A DNA stretch of 64,000 bases from Bacteroidota bacterium (GTDB lineage Bacteria; Bacteroidota; Bacteroidia; UBA4408). The notes under the pieces were generated by a model. That model was not told the DNA's origin, searched no databases, and saw only the letters and a list, made by a program, of their open reading frames with translations. The translations under genes and the position numbers were made by a program. Shown piece by piece: positions 9,001 through 17,789 of the stretch (within the stretch, counting starts at the first letter, position 1; each line of letters opens with the position of its first letter). The DNA lies in assembly GCA_016718805.1 (NCBI GenBank), contig JADKCP010000001.1, positions 434,001-498,000 on the forward strand. Reading direction: 5' to 3'.

Positions 9001-12000
9001 TTTACTTATTCAACTGCAGCTATTACGAAAAGAGCATTTTGGATCACTCCCGGTAATTCAGCTGTAGCATCCAGCGGTTACACTATTTCAGGTAATTATA
9101 TTGGTGGTACAGCACCGTTGTGCGGTGGTACGGCCTTCACAATGCTTGGCGTGGTGACTTCAGTTTTTCATGGTATGGACATTTCGGTGGGAACTTTAGC
9201 TGTTTCTAATGTAACCAACAATACTATTCAAAATATAGCTTTCACAACTTCTAGTACTTCAAATCCTTATTTTTCTGGAATAAGCATTGCAAGTGGTAAT
9301 GTGAATGTTGGTTTAGGTGCCGGAACAGGAAATACGATTGGTTCAAGCACAGGAAACGGATCAATTACATTAAATAACGCTACTAGCAGTTTGTCAACTA
9401 GTGTTGCCTACGGTATTCGTTCGGTTGGGGGTGCACTTTTAAATATTAACTACAATAGCGTTGGATCAATAACCATAAATAACGGTACATTTTCTAATAC
9501 TTTTGTTAGTATTGGAATTGTAGGAGGAGGTACTACATCAACTACTATAAGCAATAATACAATAGGTAGCACATCCACAGCTAATAGTATACAGTTTACC
9601 GGAACAGGAACACCATTAACAGCGATGGGCTTAAGTGGTATTTTTGTTTCATCTGGACCAACTTTGAGTTCAATTACAAATAATACAATTGCTAATTTAC
9701 ATAACTCCTACGTTGGAACATCTAGCACAACAGCGCTTACTGTAAGAGGTATTGATTTGGCAGTAGGGGCAAATACTATTGATAACAACATAATTCGTAA
9801 CCTCACTTCGGCATCAACAATAGCGGGTGCAGGTACAACTGCCAATATTTGTGGTATTGTGATGCGTTCAACAACCGCTCCGTCCACCGTAACGAATAAT
9901 AAAATCTATTCATTAAAACTAACAACAACAAGTACTACTACAAGTACTCAAATTTCAGGTATTGTTTGGAACCCATCATCATCAGGAACTAATCTTATAG
10001 CTCGAAATTTTATACATAGTTTTGATGTAGCATACACTACTACCACTGCTACAGCAGCAACCTTTACAGGGATTGATAATGGAGCTGGTACATCAACTAT
10101 ACAGAATAACATGATTCGTTTAGGTATTAATGATGCAGGAGCTTCTGTAACTACACCATTGGTAATGCGCGGGATGTCTATAGGAACAACCTCTGCAACC
10201 AATGTTTTACACAACAGTGTTTACCTTGGAGGTACTGGTGTTACAGCAACTGTTTCTGCTAACCACTCTGCTGCTTTCAACCGTTCAGCTAGTTCCGGAA
10301 CTTTGGTTTTGCGAAACAATATTTTTGCGAATACCCGCTCTAATGTGGCGGCTGCTCAAACTAATAAACATTATGTTGTGCGTTTAGGTACAGCAACTAC
10401 AGGATGTGATTTTGACTATAACGATTATTATGCATCGGCAGGAAACGACAACTCATTTGCTTTAAACAATGTAACAGGTGTTGCATCGTATTCAAGCGGT
10501 TGGATTGCAGGCGACTTAAATAGTTATACCGGCGATCCTATGTTCCTTACTCCAAATGGAAACTCTACTACTGTTGACTTACACATCAATCCTGTCCCAC
10601 AAACAGTTGTTGAACAAGGCGGTGTGCTTGCTTTCACTATTGCAGATGATTATGATGGGCAAACACGTAATACACTTTCACCAGTGGATATTGGTGCTGA
10701 TGCCGGAAACTTTACTCCGCTTAATCCTTGCGCTGGGCCGCCTGCTTCTGCTACTACAGCATTTACTAACGCCACTCCTATTTGCGGAACAGGTACTAAA
10801 ACATTAATCCTATCTGGGTTCACAGTTCAACCTGGCTATACCTATCAATGGCAAGAATCTGCTACAGGTACGCTTGGTTCATTTGTGAATGTTACAACCG
10901 GTACCGGTGGAACTACCAATAGTTACACAACAGCAACACTAAGTTCATCCATGTATTACCAATGTGAAATTGGATGTTCATTTGGTGCAGGAACAATCTT
11001 CTCATCAACTATACAAGCCGTTGTAAACCCGATTCCAACAGTAACAGCGACTCCTTCTACTGGAACAAGCGTATGTAGCGGTTCTCGAGTTGATTTATCA
11101 GCTTCAGGAGCAAGTACCTACTCTTGGTCGTGTAATCCTGGAACAGCCGGATATCCGCAAGTTTCGTTGTTTATCACACCAAATAACTTACAAACAGTAA
11201 CTTCTATTCCAACTTCTACATTAGCATCTAGTACAGCAGCGCCTCCTGCAACTATTTCAGCATTAACCTGGACATATACCGTAACAGGTACTAGTGCCGC
11301 TGGTTGTGCAGCTACTCCGGTTGCTGTTGTCCTCAACGTAATTACAAATCCGGTTGTTCCTAACGTATTAACTTATAGTGCTTCTCCTAGTGCTATTTGT
11401 GGTCCAGGAACACCTGTTACTTTTACTGTTAATAATAATGGTACAATAGGGGCAGGTCAGTGGACTTATAACTGGTACGACCAGGCTGGAACTACTTTGT
11501 TACAATCAACAACCAATACTGCCGCATCAGATAATTATACTCCTGCTACAGCTGTTGCTAATGGGAATTATGTATATACAGTTAAAGTAACTAACTCAGT
11601 ATGTCCTAGTTCTTATGCAGTTGCTTCTCCTACTTATTATGTTGGATACTCTTCTTTAAATGTAGTAAACAATGCAAATTGTGGTGATAATGGGGTGATT
11701 AATGTATATCCTGAAGGTCAGAATAATTTTACTACTTGGTACAGTAACGATTTTTCTACAGGTTTATTGGGAGCTGCTTTTGATGCTAGTTTAGGAAATC
11801 TTTCAGTAGCAAGTGGTCGTTGTAATATTACGAGCCAGGTAAACGGACAAAATGGTATGTTAATTATTAGAAACTCTGCTGCAATCAATACCAATAACTT
11901 ACAAGTTGATTTTAAATTGTCTACAGCACCTCGCGGATTTGCCTTTAATATATTAGGTGCCGATGGTTTAGCTTGGAGTTATGCACCCGATGTTCATACT

Positions 12001-15000
12001 GCTACAACATTGACACCGGGTACTGGCGGTTTCAACGCTGAAAGTGGTTCAGGTTCAGGATTTAAATTGGCATTTGATGCTACTGCTAATGGCGCTATTA
12101 ACTCGCCTGGAGTATATTTAATGTTCAATTGTACCACTCCCGATCAAGGTCCATCCTCATCCGGTGTACTCGCATTTAAACAAGGGTCATTCTGGCAAGG
12201 TTTGATTGATGCACCGGTATCAATCGTAATTTCTCAAAACGGATTTGTATCAGTATCAATTAACAATACTTTGATTTTTGATCACGTTGCACTTCCTCCT
12301 GCTGCATTAACTACTTATTTAAATGCAAACAAAAGCAATTGGATTCACACCTTTACTGCACGTACAGGAGGTTCAAATGAGTTACATGCTATTGATGATT
12401 TAAATATCCGATACAATACCTACGAATACAGTATTAACAGTACTAATGGAACAGATGGTACTTGGCAAACCAGCAATAAATTTACAGGTTTAGCTGCAGC
12501 TTCTTATCCGGTTTGGGTGCGTAACCCTTCCAACATCAGCTGTAACGCAAATACCGGTACTGCAGTAGTTGGAACCAGCCCATCTCCATCATCTGCAAAT
12601 ACCGTTGCCGCACTTGGGTTTAATACTACCATTTGTGCAGGTAGCAGCACCGATTTAACGACAGATATTGAAATCCCAGGTGCAACTTACTTGTGGGAAA
12701 CTTCAAGCACAATTGGTGGACCATACACAACTGCATCTGGCGTAAACAATTTAGCGACCTATTCAACAGGACCTTTAAATACAAGTGCTTACTATAGAGT
12801 GACATTTACTTGTCCTAGTTCAAGTCCGGTTACTTCAACTCCTGTTTTAGTAACAGCAAACGCTGGTTCAATATCAGGAACCAATTCACCGCAAATGGTA
12901 AATTGCTTAGGTGATGCAGCTAATCTTACTGCAACACCCGGAGCAAACACAACTATAGTTTGGTACGATGTTGCAACAGGAGGTTCTCCACTAGGATCTG
13001 GTAATTCAATATCAGTAACTCCAACTGTATTACCTACTACCTATTATGCCGAACCAACTACTACTGCCTATACCAATCAATATACGAATGGAGGTCAAAA
13101 AGTATTATCGAATGGATTTGGTACTTCTTCATCGGGTACAGGAATATCCACTCGATTTACAACTACTGCTAGTATTCGTGTAGATGCAATAAAAGTTTTA
13201 CCTGGTAGTACCGGTACTTTAACCGTTGTTTTGCAGAATTCTGGTTCTGCTACAATTTTGCAAACGTTCTCAATGTCAGTTTCTGCAGCTCAGGTAGGTA
13301 ATTTTATTAACGTGCCGGTAAACTTTGCTATCGCAGGTTCAGGAAACTTTCAGTTAACTACATCAGGAGTACCATGCTCTTATTATAGTTCTGGATTCCC
13401 GGTTGGAGCTTACAGTGCATCCTATATGTTTATGGGCGGTGTAATGACCATCGTTGGATCCTCTTCAACTGAAACAGGAGCAACAAGCACATCAATGTAT
13501 GGTACTGCTTTCGATTGGACAATTACAACTTCGTGTCCTTCAGGTTTAGCAGCTAGAATTCCTGTAGTAGTGAACGCAAATCCTGCTTTCTTTGTATCAG
13601 TAACTCCGGCTACAACTGCAGCTTTATGCTCAGGAACCATACAAGCATTAACGGCTTCAAGCCCTAATCCTTATTCAAGTTATACTTGGAGTCCTGTTAC
13701 TAATTTATATGCTGATAATTTAGCAACTGTGCCTTTAACAATTACCGATAATCAAGCAACAGTTTACTTTAAATCGGCAACTGCCGGCAGCTCTTCCTAT
13801 ACAGTATCTACCGCAGGAAGTGGTTGTACCAATACTGCAGGTGCTTCTGTAAATGTAGTAGCTTCACCGGTTGTTAGTGCTACAGCAACACCTAGTGTAA
13901 TTGCTTCAGGTGCTAACTCACAACTTAATGCAGGAGTAATTGCAACAAATGCAAATAATTACACATTTACTGCAATAAATGGAAGCTTTACACCGCTATC
14001 TGGTGGTACCTCTGCATCAGTTACTACTACTGCCGATGAAGAAATGTCAACAGCTTTCAATATTGGATTTAATTTTGGCTTTGCGGGAACTACTTATACT
14101 ACCGTTCAAGCAGGATCCAATGGTGTGCTTTTATTTGGTAGTGGCAAAACAAATACTTTAACAAATAACCTTGCAACAATTACTACTTCGCAAAGACCGG
14201 GTGTTGCTCCATTATGGGACGATATTCAGTGCTCAAATGGAATTAAATACGAAGTATCGGGTGCACCTGGAAGTCAAGTATTAACAGTAGAGTGGATTAA
14301 TATGGAATGGAATTATCAGTCAAGTACTACGGTTGTTTCTTTCCAAGCCAAACTGTATGAGGGTACCAATGTAATTGAATTTGTGTATCGCGACGATGGT
14401 GCTACTGTTAACTTAGGTTCAGCTTCAATAGGAATTATGGGAACTAATTCATCAGATTTCATTTCCGTACAATCAACTTCTGCTTTGCCTACTACCAGTA
14501 CTTCATCTTCACAGAATTCAATAGCTACTAAACCTGCAACAGGACAAGTGTATCGTTTTACACCTCCAAATACAACAGCAGGTTATACATTTGATTGGTC
14601 GGCTAATCCAACTTTCTTGAGTGCAACTAATATTTACAATCCTAATGCAACAGGGGTTACTTCAGATCAAACATACTCAGTTACTGTTACGGATCCTGCA
14701 ACTTGTGCTACAGTACAAACAGTAACTGTAACAACAATAACTGCACCTCCAAGTTGCCCTGCAACTGTAACACCAGACGTTAGTTGTAATTATTCAGCAA
14801 GTTTAAGTTGGGCTGCTTCTGTTACTCCATTTACACTTGGATATTATGTATATGTTGGAACTGACGGCGGTGGAACTACAACTCCAATCAGTTTAGTAAA
14901 TGGACAAGATGTTGGTTTGAGTACAAGCTTATTACTGCCAGCACTTCAACCTTCAACAACTTATTATTATCAAATACAGCCATATAATGCATTTGGTGCG

Positions 15001-17145
15001 AATACAGCTTGTATTATCGGAACCATTAGTTCAGCTGCAGATGTAACTCAAACTCCAACACAATCAGCTAGTTCGTATACCGAAACAATGGACAATAACG
15101 TAACACCTCCTGCATTACCTTGTGGTATGACTTCATCTAATGAAAACTTCCCGGCAGATGCATTTACTTGGTATACAGCTAGTGGAGCTGCAAATGCACA
15201 TGCAGGTACTCGTTACTTACGTATTGATAAAAATACCAATAATACAACTGCTAAAGACGACTGGTTCTATAGTGCTCCAATGAATTTAACCGGTGGTAAG
15301 TTGTACCGTATTTATTTCTGGCACCGTGTAGGAGCAGCTGGTTCTGAAAATTTTGAAGTTTTCTTAAGTAACAGCAACGATGCGGCTACCATGTTAACTA
15401 CCTCTGCTGTATATACAGGAGCAAGTAATTTGTTGACCTATAAATTAGATTCTTCAGCAGATATTTTACCTCCATTCACTGGGGTGTTCTATTATGGTAT
15501 TCATGCTAACGGTTCTGCAAACGGACAAAGCTTGTTTATGGATGATATCCAGGTAAAACAAATACCTGTTGCAGCTATGGATCCTGCTTCTTGTATCACC
15601 GTTCCAAGCTTGTACGATCAATTGTTGGTACAACCTGTTTACCAGGCTCAAGATTACAAATTCAAAATTGAGAACCTTGCAAACAGCTTTAGCTATGAGT
15701 ATACTCGTAACTTGCCAATTCCTGATTTCCGCTTGAAATGGGCACCGGGAGTAACCTATGATCTATCGTATGATGTTTCGGTATCCTACAAAAAGAACAA
15801 TGTATGGAGCCCTTATGGACCATCTTGCGTTGTAACCATGGGCCCTTTCCCAACCACTCAATTGCGTGGAGCATCTTGTGGAGCAACCCTTACTGATTTG
15901 TATACTCCTTTGTATATTGACTCAGTAGGTGGAGCAAACGATTACGAATACAAAATTGTACAAAACACATTAGCATACGACCATACTTGGATGCGTGGTG
16001 CTCCTGTATTAGACTACCGTTTGTATTGGGCATATCAAACATCACCACTATTGGTTGAGCGTGTACAATTTGGATTTACTTACGATGTACAAGTACGTGC
16101 TTTAGTTGGACGTACCGGACCAGCACAAGGAAACTTACCTGGAACATTGGGAACTTTTGGACCAGTTTGTACAGTAACATTGAGTGGACAACCACAAACC
16201 CAATTAGTAGCAGCTCCAGGTCCACAGCAATCATGCGGTAAAACATTGACCAACATTACTGATCAGATATTCTGTATCCCGGTAGTAGGAGCAAGCAATT
16301 ATCGCTATACTGCAGTAAATGCAGCCTTGGGTTACAATGCAACCGCCGATCGTAATTCAACTGTAAATGATTTCCGATTAAACTGGTTACCAACTGTTGG
16401 TGGAGTAGGATTACGTTATGCAACTACTTACGACATCACCGTTCAAAACAATGTAGGAGGAGTATGGAGCACAGCAGGTGCAATGTGTCAGGTAACAACT
16501 CCAGCACAACCGCTTACTCAATTGCAACCGGCTTATTGCTTGTATACTTTACCAACGTTTAGTACTCCAATTTACTGCAACGCAGTACCTGCAGCTACTA
16601 ACTACCGTTACCGCATCACAGATGTTGCAACTAGCGGAGCTACCTACACTAAGATTATTGACCGTAATGCACCATCAACTGATTTCCGATTTACTTGGAC
16701 TTTAGTATGCTGCGGTGGATTAAATGTGTTACCAAACACACCATATAATGTAGAGGTAGCAAGTTATGCCGGAGGAGTATGGAGTGCTTATGGAACAGTT
16801 TGTACAGTAACAACTAGTGCTACAGTACCACGCTACAATCCGTTCTTAGCTGAAGAAGGAAAAGTTGAAACTGCTGCCGCAGATTTAGGATTAAGTGTAT
16901 ATCCAAATCCATCAGCAGTAAATGAAACTTACTACATTGAGTTAAATGGAATACAACAAGCTAACGAGAATGTTGCTATCAACATTTACAATGTGTTGGG
17001 AGCAAAAGTTTACAGCACACAGGTAATCACCAAAGAAGAGAGCCGAGTAGTATTACAACCTGAGCAAACATTAGCTGCAGGAGTATACACAGTAGAAGCT
17101 CAAATCAATGGCACTGTTAGCCGAGTTAAATTTGTAGTGAAGTAA
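6058..17145 (+). CDS. Giant multidomain T9SS surface protein, cassette A (3695 residues)
   Basis: Signal peptide ends near residue 42 (SVYAQ). Approximate order: N-terminal domain shared with the 5009 product (44-285); Fn3-like unit (290-400); anchor-J-like sandwich (411-598); second Fn3-like unit (600-715); Asn/Thr/Ser-rich parallel beta-helix (715-1551); Ig-like domains (1558-1861); L-type-lectin-like domain (about 1891-2121, ending TARTGGSNELHAIDDLNI); further Ig-like domains; a sandwich with VAPLWDDIQC (about 2605-2838); Fn3 (2898-2998); choice-of-anchor-J-like domain (3001-3168); four stalk repeats bounded by cysteines (3175-3588); T9SS type A sorting domain (3598-3695, LSVYPNPSAVNETYYIELNG). 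It is predicted to be a very large cell-surface adhesin; the lectin-like and beta-helix parts point to glycan binding. No enzyme motif was seen. The last 2.1 kb is almost identical to the ends of the giants at 22003 and 46511. Confidence 0.9.
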   Translation: MKTIKNSNEVKRFFTSSSARFSRWLVSYLVTVVMFITTSVYAQTDIPCTGYNNDIVANGGGVAATPNVGVSFPANGFDGAGYCLVSQGYTIGAATPTCFMPVSNTVTSLRTPALTYTLQGYGTSVLNNNNALTITSPSGTYTSPFPSTASLTLNTPASYGKLYFLVGSVVNNVSNTMNVTVTFSDATTESFTGASFANWFSGSAGTTAFYQFNRLNPNNGGFLNVCTSGTYTSQPNMYEYSVNISPANYGKLVSSVAFTATSTSSTGTTPSSVNYLHIMAMGGIAPCTLPIDQPTALNLTSPSGTIVSGTFTAASSAPSGYLTVAYPNGATATAPVSGTDYVVGNSIGLGKVVGVGAASSFGASGLLPGVTYDFYIYSYNSGLCATAYNTTSPLTGTITTSGVGATLLISPYGDGGFETGASLALNNWQVANSTPNAWTVGTVPTGFTNRSAYISNDGGTTWAYTNTASGTASHIYKDITFPAGQTEITLSFNWKALGEASSWDAIIVYSCPMSITPLAGSPSNTTANTATWTGGSPTAIGSQLWNQGTNLQNFSVCLPAAFAGTTQRIVITWKNDNTSGTNPPAAIDNVTLVSNTPTAPANQATALNLTAISTSQIDGSFTAATSAPVGYVVVRYPSGAITTPPATGTVYTVGNSLGLGTIVSVGAATTFNNTGLAGSTTYDYYVYDYSSSTCAGTVYNTVSPLTASQTTNSCGTMSGTIPIGATAPASPNGFTSITAALAYINSNGLASATTLELQTDYNPVGETYPITFPFNACVSASRPLTIRPNAAVVSPFVLTSASTAATIVFDGGSYVTIDGRPGGIGSNKYIRITNTSSTAAAAGNAIQLKNEANNLLLTYLDLQAANLNPATNSSVVPAVGAVPGVVAILSTTGISGNDNNTISFCDIHSVGNTGNILNVGIFAVNATTLGSPSNNNNNSILNNNIYDCFNASTATAGIDICAGNNSYTISNNSFYKSAATTFTYSTAAITKRAFWITPGNSAVASSGYTISGNYIGGTAPLCGGTAFTMLGVVTSVFHGMDISVGTLAVSNVTNNTIQNIAFTTSSTSNPYFSGISIASGNVNVGLGAGTGNTIGSSTGNGSITLNNATSSLSTSVAYGIRSVGGALLNINYNSVGSITINNGTFSNTFVSIGIVGGGTTSTTISNNTIGSTSTANSIQFTGTGTPLTAMGLSGIFVSSGPTLSSITNNTIANLHNSYVGTSSTTALTVRGIDLAVGANTIDNNIIRNLTSASTIAGAGTTANICGIVMRSTTAPSTVTNNKIYSLKLTTTSTTTSTQISGIVWNPSSSGTNLIARNFIHSFDVAYTTTTATAATFTGIDNGAGTSTIQNNMIRLGINDAGASVTTPLVMRGMSIGTTSATNVLHNSVYLGGTGVTATVSANHSAAFNRSASSGTLVLRNNIFANTRSNVAAAQTNKHYVVRLGTATTGCDFDYNDYYASAGNDNSFALNNVTGVASYSSGWIAGDLNSYTGDPMFLTPNGNSTTVDLHINPVPQTVVEQGGVLAFTIADDYDGQTRNTLSPVDIGADAGNFTPLNPCAGPPASATTAFTNATPICGTGTKTLILSGFTVQPGYTYQWQESATGTLGSFVNVTTGTGGTTNSYTTATLSSSMYYQCEIGCSFGAGTIFSSTIQAVVNPIPTVTATPSTGTSVCSGSRVDLSASGASTYSWSCNPGTAGYPQVSLFITPNNLQTVTSIPTSTLASSTAAPPATISALTWTYTVTGTSAAGCAATPVAVVLNVITNPVVPNVLTYSASPSAICGPGTPVTFTVNNNGTIGAGQWTYNWYDQAGTTLLQSTTNTAASDNYTPATAVANGNYVYTVKVTNSVCPSSYAVASPTYYVGYSSLNVVNNANCGDNGVINVYPEGQNNFTTWYSNDFSTGLLGAAFDASLGNLSVASGRCNITSQVNGQNGMLIIRNSAAINTNNLQVDFKLSTAPRGFAFNILGADGLAWSYAPDVHTATTLTPGTGGFNAESGSGSGFKLAFDATANGAINSPGVYLMFNCTTPDQGPSSSGVLAFKQGSFWQGLIDAPVSIVISQNGFVSVSINNTLIFDHVALPPAALTTYLNANKSNWIHTFTARTGGSNELHAIDDLNIRYNTYEYSINSTNGTDGTWQTSNKFTGLAAASYPVWVRNPSNISCNANTGTAVVGTSPSPSSANTVAALGFNTTICAGSSTDLTTDIEIPGATYLWETSSTIGGPYTTASGVNNLATYSTGPLNTSAYYRVTFTCPSSSPVTSTPVLVTANAGSISGTNSPQMVNCLGDAANLTATPGANTTIVWYDVATGGSPLGSGNSISVTPTVLPTTYYAEPTTTAYTNQYTNGGQKVLSNGFGTSSSGTGISTRFTTTASIRVDAIKVLPGSTGTLTVVLQNSGSATILQTFSMSVSAAQVGNFINVPVNFAIAGSGNFQLTTSGVPCSYYSSGFPVGAYSASYMFMGGVMTIVGSSSTETGATSTSMYGTAFDWTITTSCPSGLAARIPVVVNANPAFFVSVTPATTAALCSGTIQALTASSPNPYSSYTWSPVTNLYADNLATVPLTITDNQATVYFKSATAGSSSYTVSTAGSGCTNTAGASVNVVASPVVSATATPSVIASGANSQLNAGVIATNANNYTFTAINGSFTPLSGGTSASVTTTADEEMSTAFNIGFNFGFAGTTYTTVQAGSNGVLLFGSGKTNTLTNNLATITTSQRPGVAPLWDDIQCSNGIKYEVSGAPGSQVLTVEWINMEWNYQSSTTVVSFQAKLYEGTNVIEFVYRDDGATVNLGSASIGIMGTNSSDFISVQSTSALPTTSTSSSQNSIATKPATGQVYRFTPPNTTAGYTFDWSANPTFLSATNIYNPNATGVTSDQTYSVTVTDPATCATVQTVTVTTITAPPSCPATVTPDVSCNYSASLSWAASVTPFTLGYYVYVGTDGGGTTTPISLVNGQDVGLSTSLLLPALQPSTTYYYQIQPYNAFGANTACIIGTISSAADVTQTPTQSASSYTETMDNNVTPPALPCGMTSSNENFPADAFTWYTASGAANAHAGTRYLRIDKNTNNTTAKDDWFYSAPMNLTGGKLYRIYFWHRVGAAGSENFEVFLSNSNDAATMLTTSAVYTGASNLLTYKLDSSADILPPFTGVFYYGIHANGSANGQSLFMDDIQVKQIPVAAMDPASCITVPSLYDQLLVQPVYQAQDYKFKIENLANSFSYEYTRNLPIPDFRLKWAPGVTYDLSYDVSVSYKKNNVWSPYGPSCVVTMGPFPTTQLRGASCGATLTDLYTPLYIDSVGGANDYEYKIVQNTLAYDHTWMRGAPVLDYRLYWAYQTSPLLVERVQFGFTYDVQVRALVGRTGPAQGNLPGTLGTFGPVCTVTLSGQPQTQLVAAPGPQQSCGKTLTNITDQIFCIPVVGASNYRYTAVNAALGYNATADRNSTVNDFRLNWLPTVGGVGLRYATTYDITVQNNVGGVWSTAGAMCQVTTPAQPLTQLQPAYCLYTLPTFSTPIYCNAVPAATNYRYRITDVATSGATYTKIIDRNAPSTDFRFTWTLVCCGGLNVLPNTPYNVEVASYAGGVWSAYGTVCTVTTSATVPRYNPFLAEEGKVETAAADLGLSVYPNPSAVNETYYIELNGIQQANENVAINIYNVLGAKVYSTQVITKEESRVVLQPEQTLAAGVYTVEAQINGTVSRVKFVVK
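15043..17145 (+). repeat. 3' giant-gene module, copy A (about 2.1 kb direct repeat)
   Basis: This segment encodes the anchor-J-like domain, four stalk repeats and the sorting domain. It recurs at 29836-31935 and 52714-54797 on the same strand. By eye, 16200-16500 differs from 30990-31290 at only about a dozen positions, many of them synonymous. Upstream of the module the genes are far more diverged. Confidence 0.88.
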
Positions 17146-17173
17146 TTCACAACAATTAATTAATGCTCAAACT

Positions 17174-17213
17174 AAAAGGGCGCTTCGAAGTAAAATTCGG
17201 AGCGCCCTTTTTT
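17174..17213 (+). terminator. Rho-independent terminator after cassette A giant
   Basis: The hairpin AAAAGGGCGCTTCGAA / TTCGGAGCGCCCTTTT (one mismatch) ends in a T run, 29 bp after the stop codon. Confidence 0.85.
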
Positions 17214-17479
17214 AATTAATTTTTAATGTTAGTATTCGCAATTGTATTACAAGTAAATATTTGCAGACTCAGACTTGCTTCATATCATTAGAGATGATAA
17301 TAATTTTTAACGAAATCAAATTCGCGAGAATCATATTCATCAGCCATATCAGCGTTCCATCTCTAAATTCTAATTACAATTCGTTATCAATTTTATGCTT
17401 ATCCGCTTTTGTACCTAAAATAAATCAAAAGCAAAAAATTATGATTTAGATATGCAGCTAAAGAATTAGAATCAGAGGA

Positions 17480-17566
17480 TTTAAACCACAAGGGCCACTA
17501 AGTGGATTAATTAAAAAATAGTTGTTGTGCCCTTAGTGCAAACTTTGTGCTCGTAGTGGTTAAACT
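17480..17566. repeat. Imperfect inverted repeat, possibly a dispersed intergenic repeat
   Basis: The left arm, TTTAAACCACAAGGGCCACT, is matched imperfectly by the reverse complement of the right arm (TTTAACCACTACGAGCACAA, read from 17564 leftwards). The right arm itself contains short echoes of GCACAAAG, GCACTAAGG and GCACAA. Runs of CCAC/AAAG-type words like this are common dispersed intergenic repeats in environmental bacteria; whether it recurs in this genome cannot be seen here. Confidence 0.4.
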
Positions 17567-17734
17567 ACAGGTTTTATAATAGTCGAATAAAAGTTTAAGT
17601 TATACTATAATAATAAATTGCAAGTGTATTACAAATGCGGATAACCATATCAATTTTGTTATTTTTATTTACAACTTAGGAATGTTTCCGAATAACCTGA
17701 AATTTTATGATTATTGAGAAAATTATGCATTTAA

Positions 17735-17765
17735 TTTGAAGGATTTAAACAAGCAATTACCTTTG
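17735..17765 (+). promoter_or_regulatory. Consensus-like promoter facing antisense into the cassette B kinase
   Basis: TTTG (17735-17738), a 19 bp spacer and TACCTTTG (17758-17765) match the Bacteroidota promoter consensus exactly. No plus-strand gene follows; transcription would run antisense into the 3' end of the kinase gene. About one such match per strand is expected by chance in a window of this size and composition. Confidence 0.25.
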
Positions 17766-17789
17766 TGGATAATCGAAAACTTGTTCATT

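Larger units (their letters stand above)
17214..17789. other. 576 bp gap between cassettes A and B
   Basis: Convergent space between the cassette A giant and the cassette B kinase. It is AT-rich, with no credible gene. It holds an imperfect inverted repeat (17480-17566) and a consensus-like promoter facing the 3' end of the kinase gene (17735-17765). Confidence 0.6.

Noticed and set aside
15689..15886. Antisense open frame recurring at 30482-30676 and 53365-53550
   Set aside because: It recurs only because the three 3' modules are nearly identical; it is a shadow of the stalk-repeat coding sequence.
6058..17145. CRISPR array or satellite DNA in the repetitive giant genes
   Set aside because: The repeats are long, diverged, keep the reading frame and encode protein domains; there are no short identical repeats with unique spacers.
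17261..17449. 62-codon plus-strand open frame between cassettes A and B
   Set aside because: No recognisable domain, composition like the surrounding AT-rich spacer, no promoter or ribosome-binding context.
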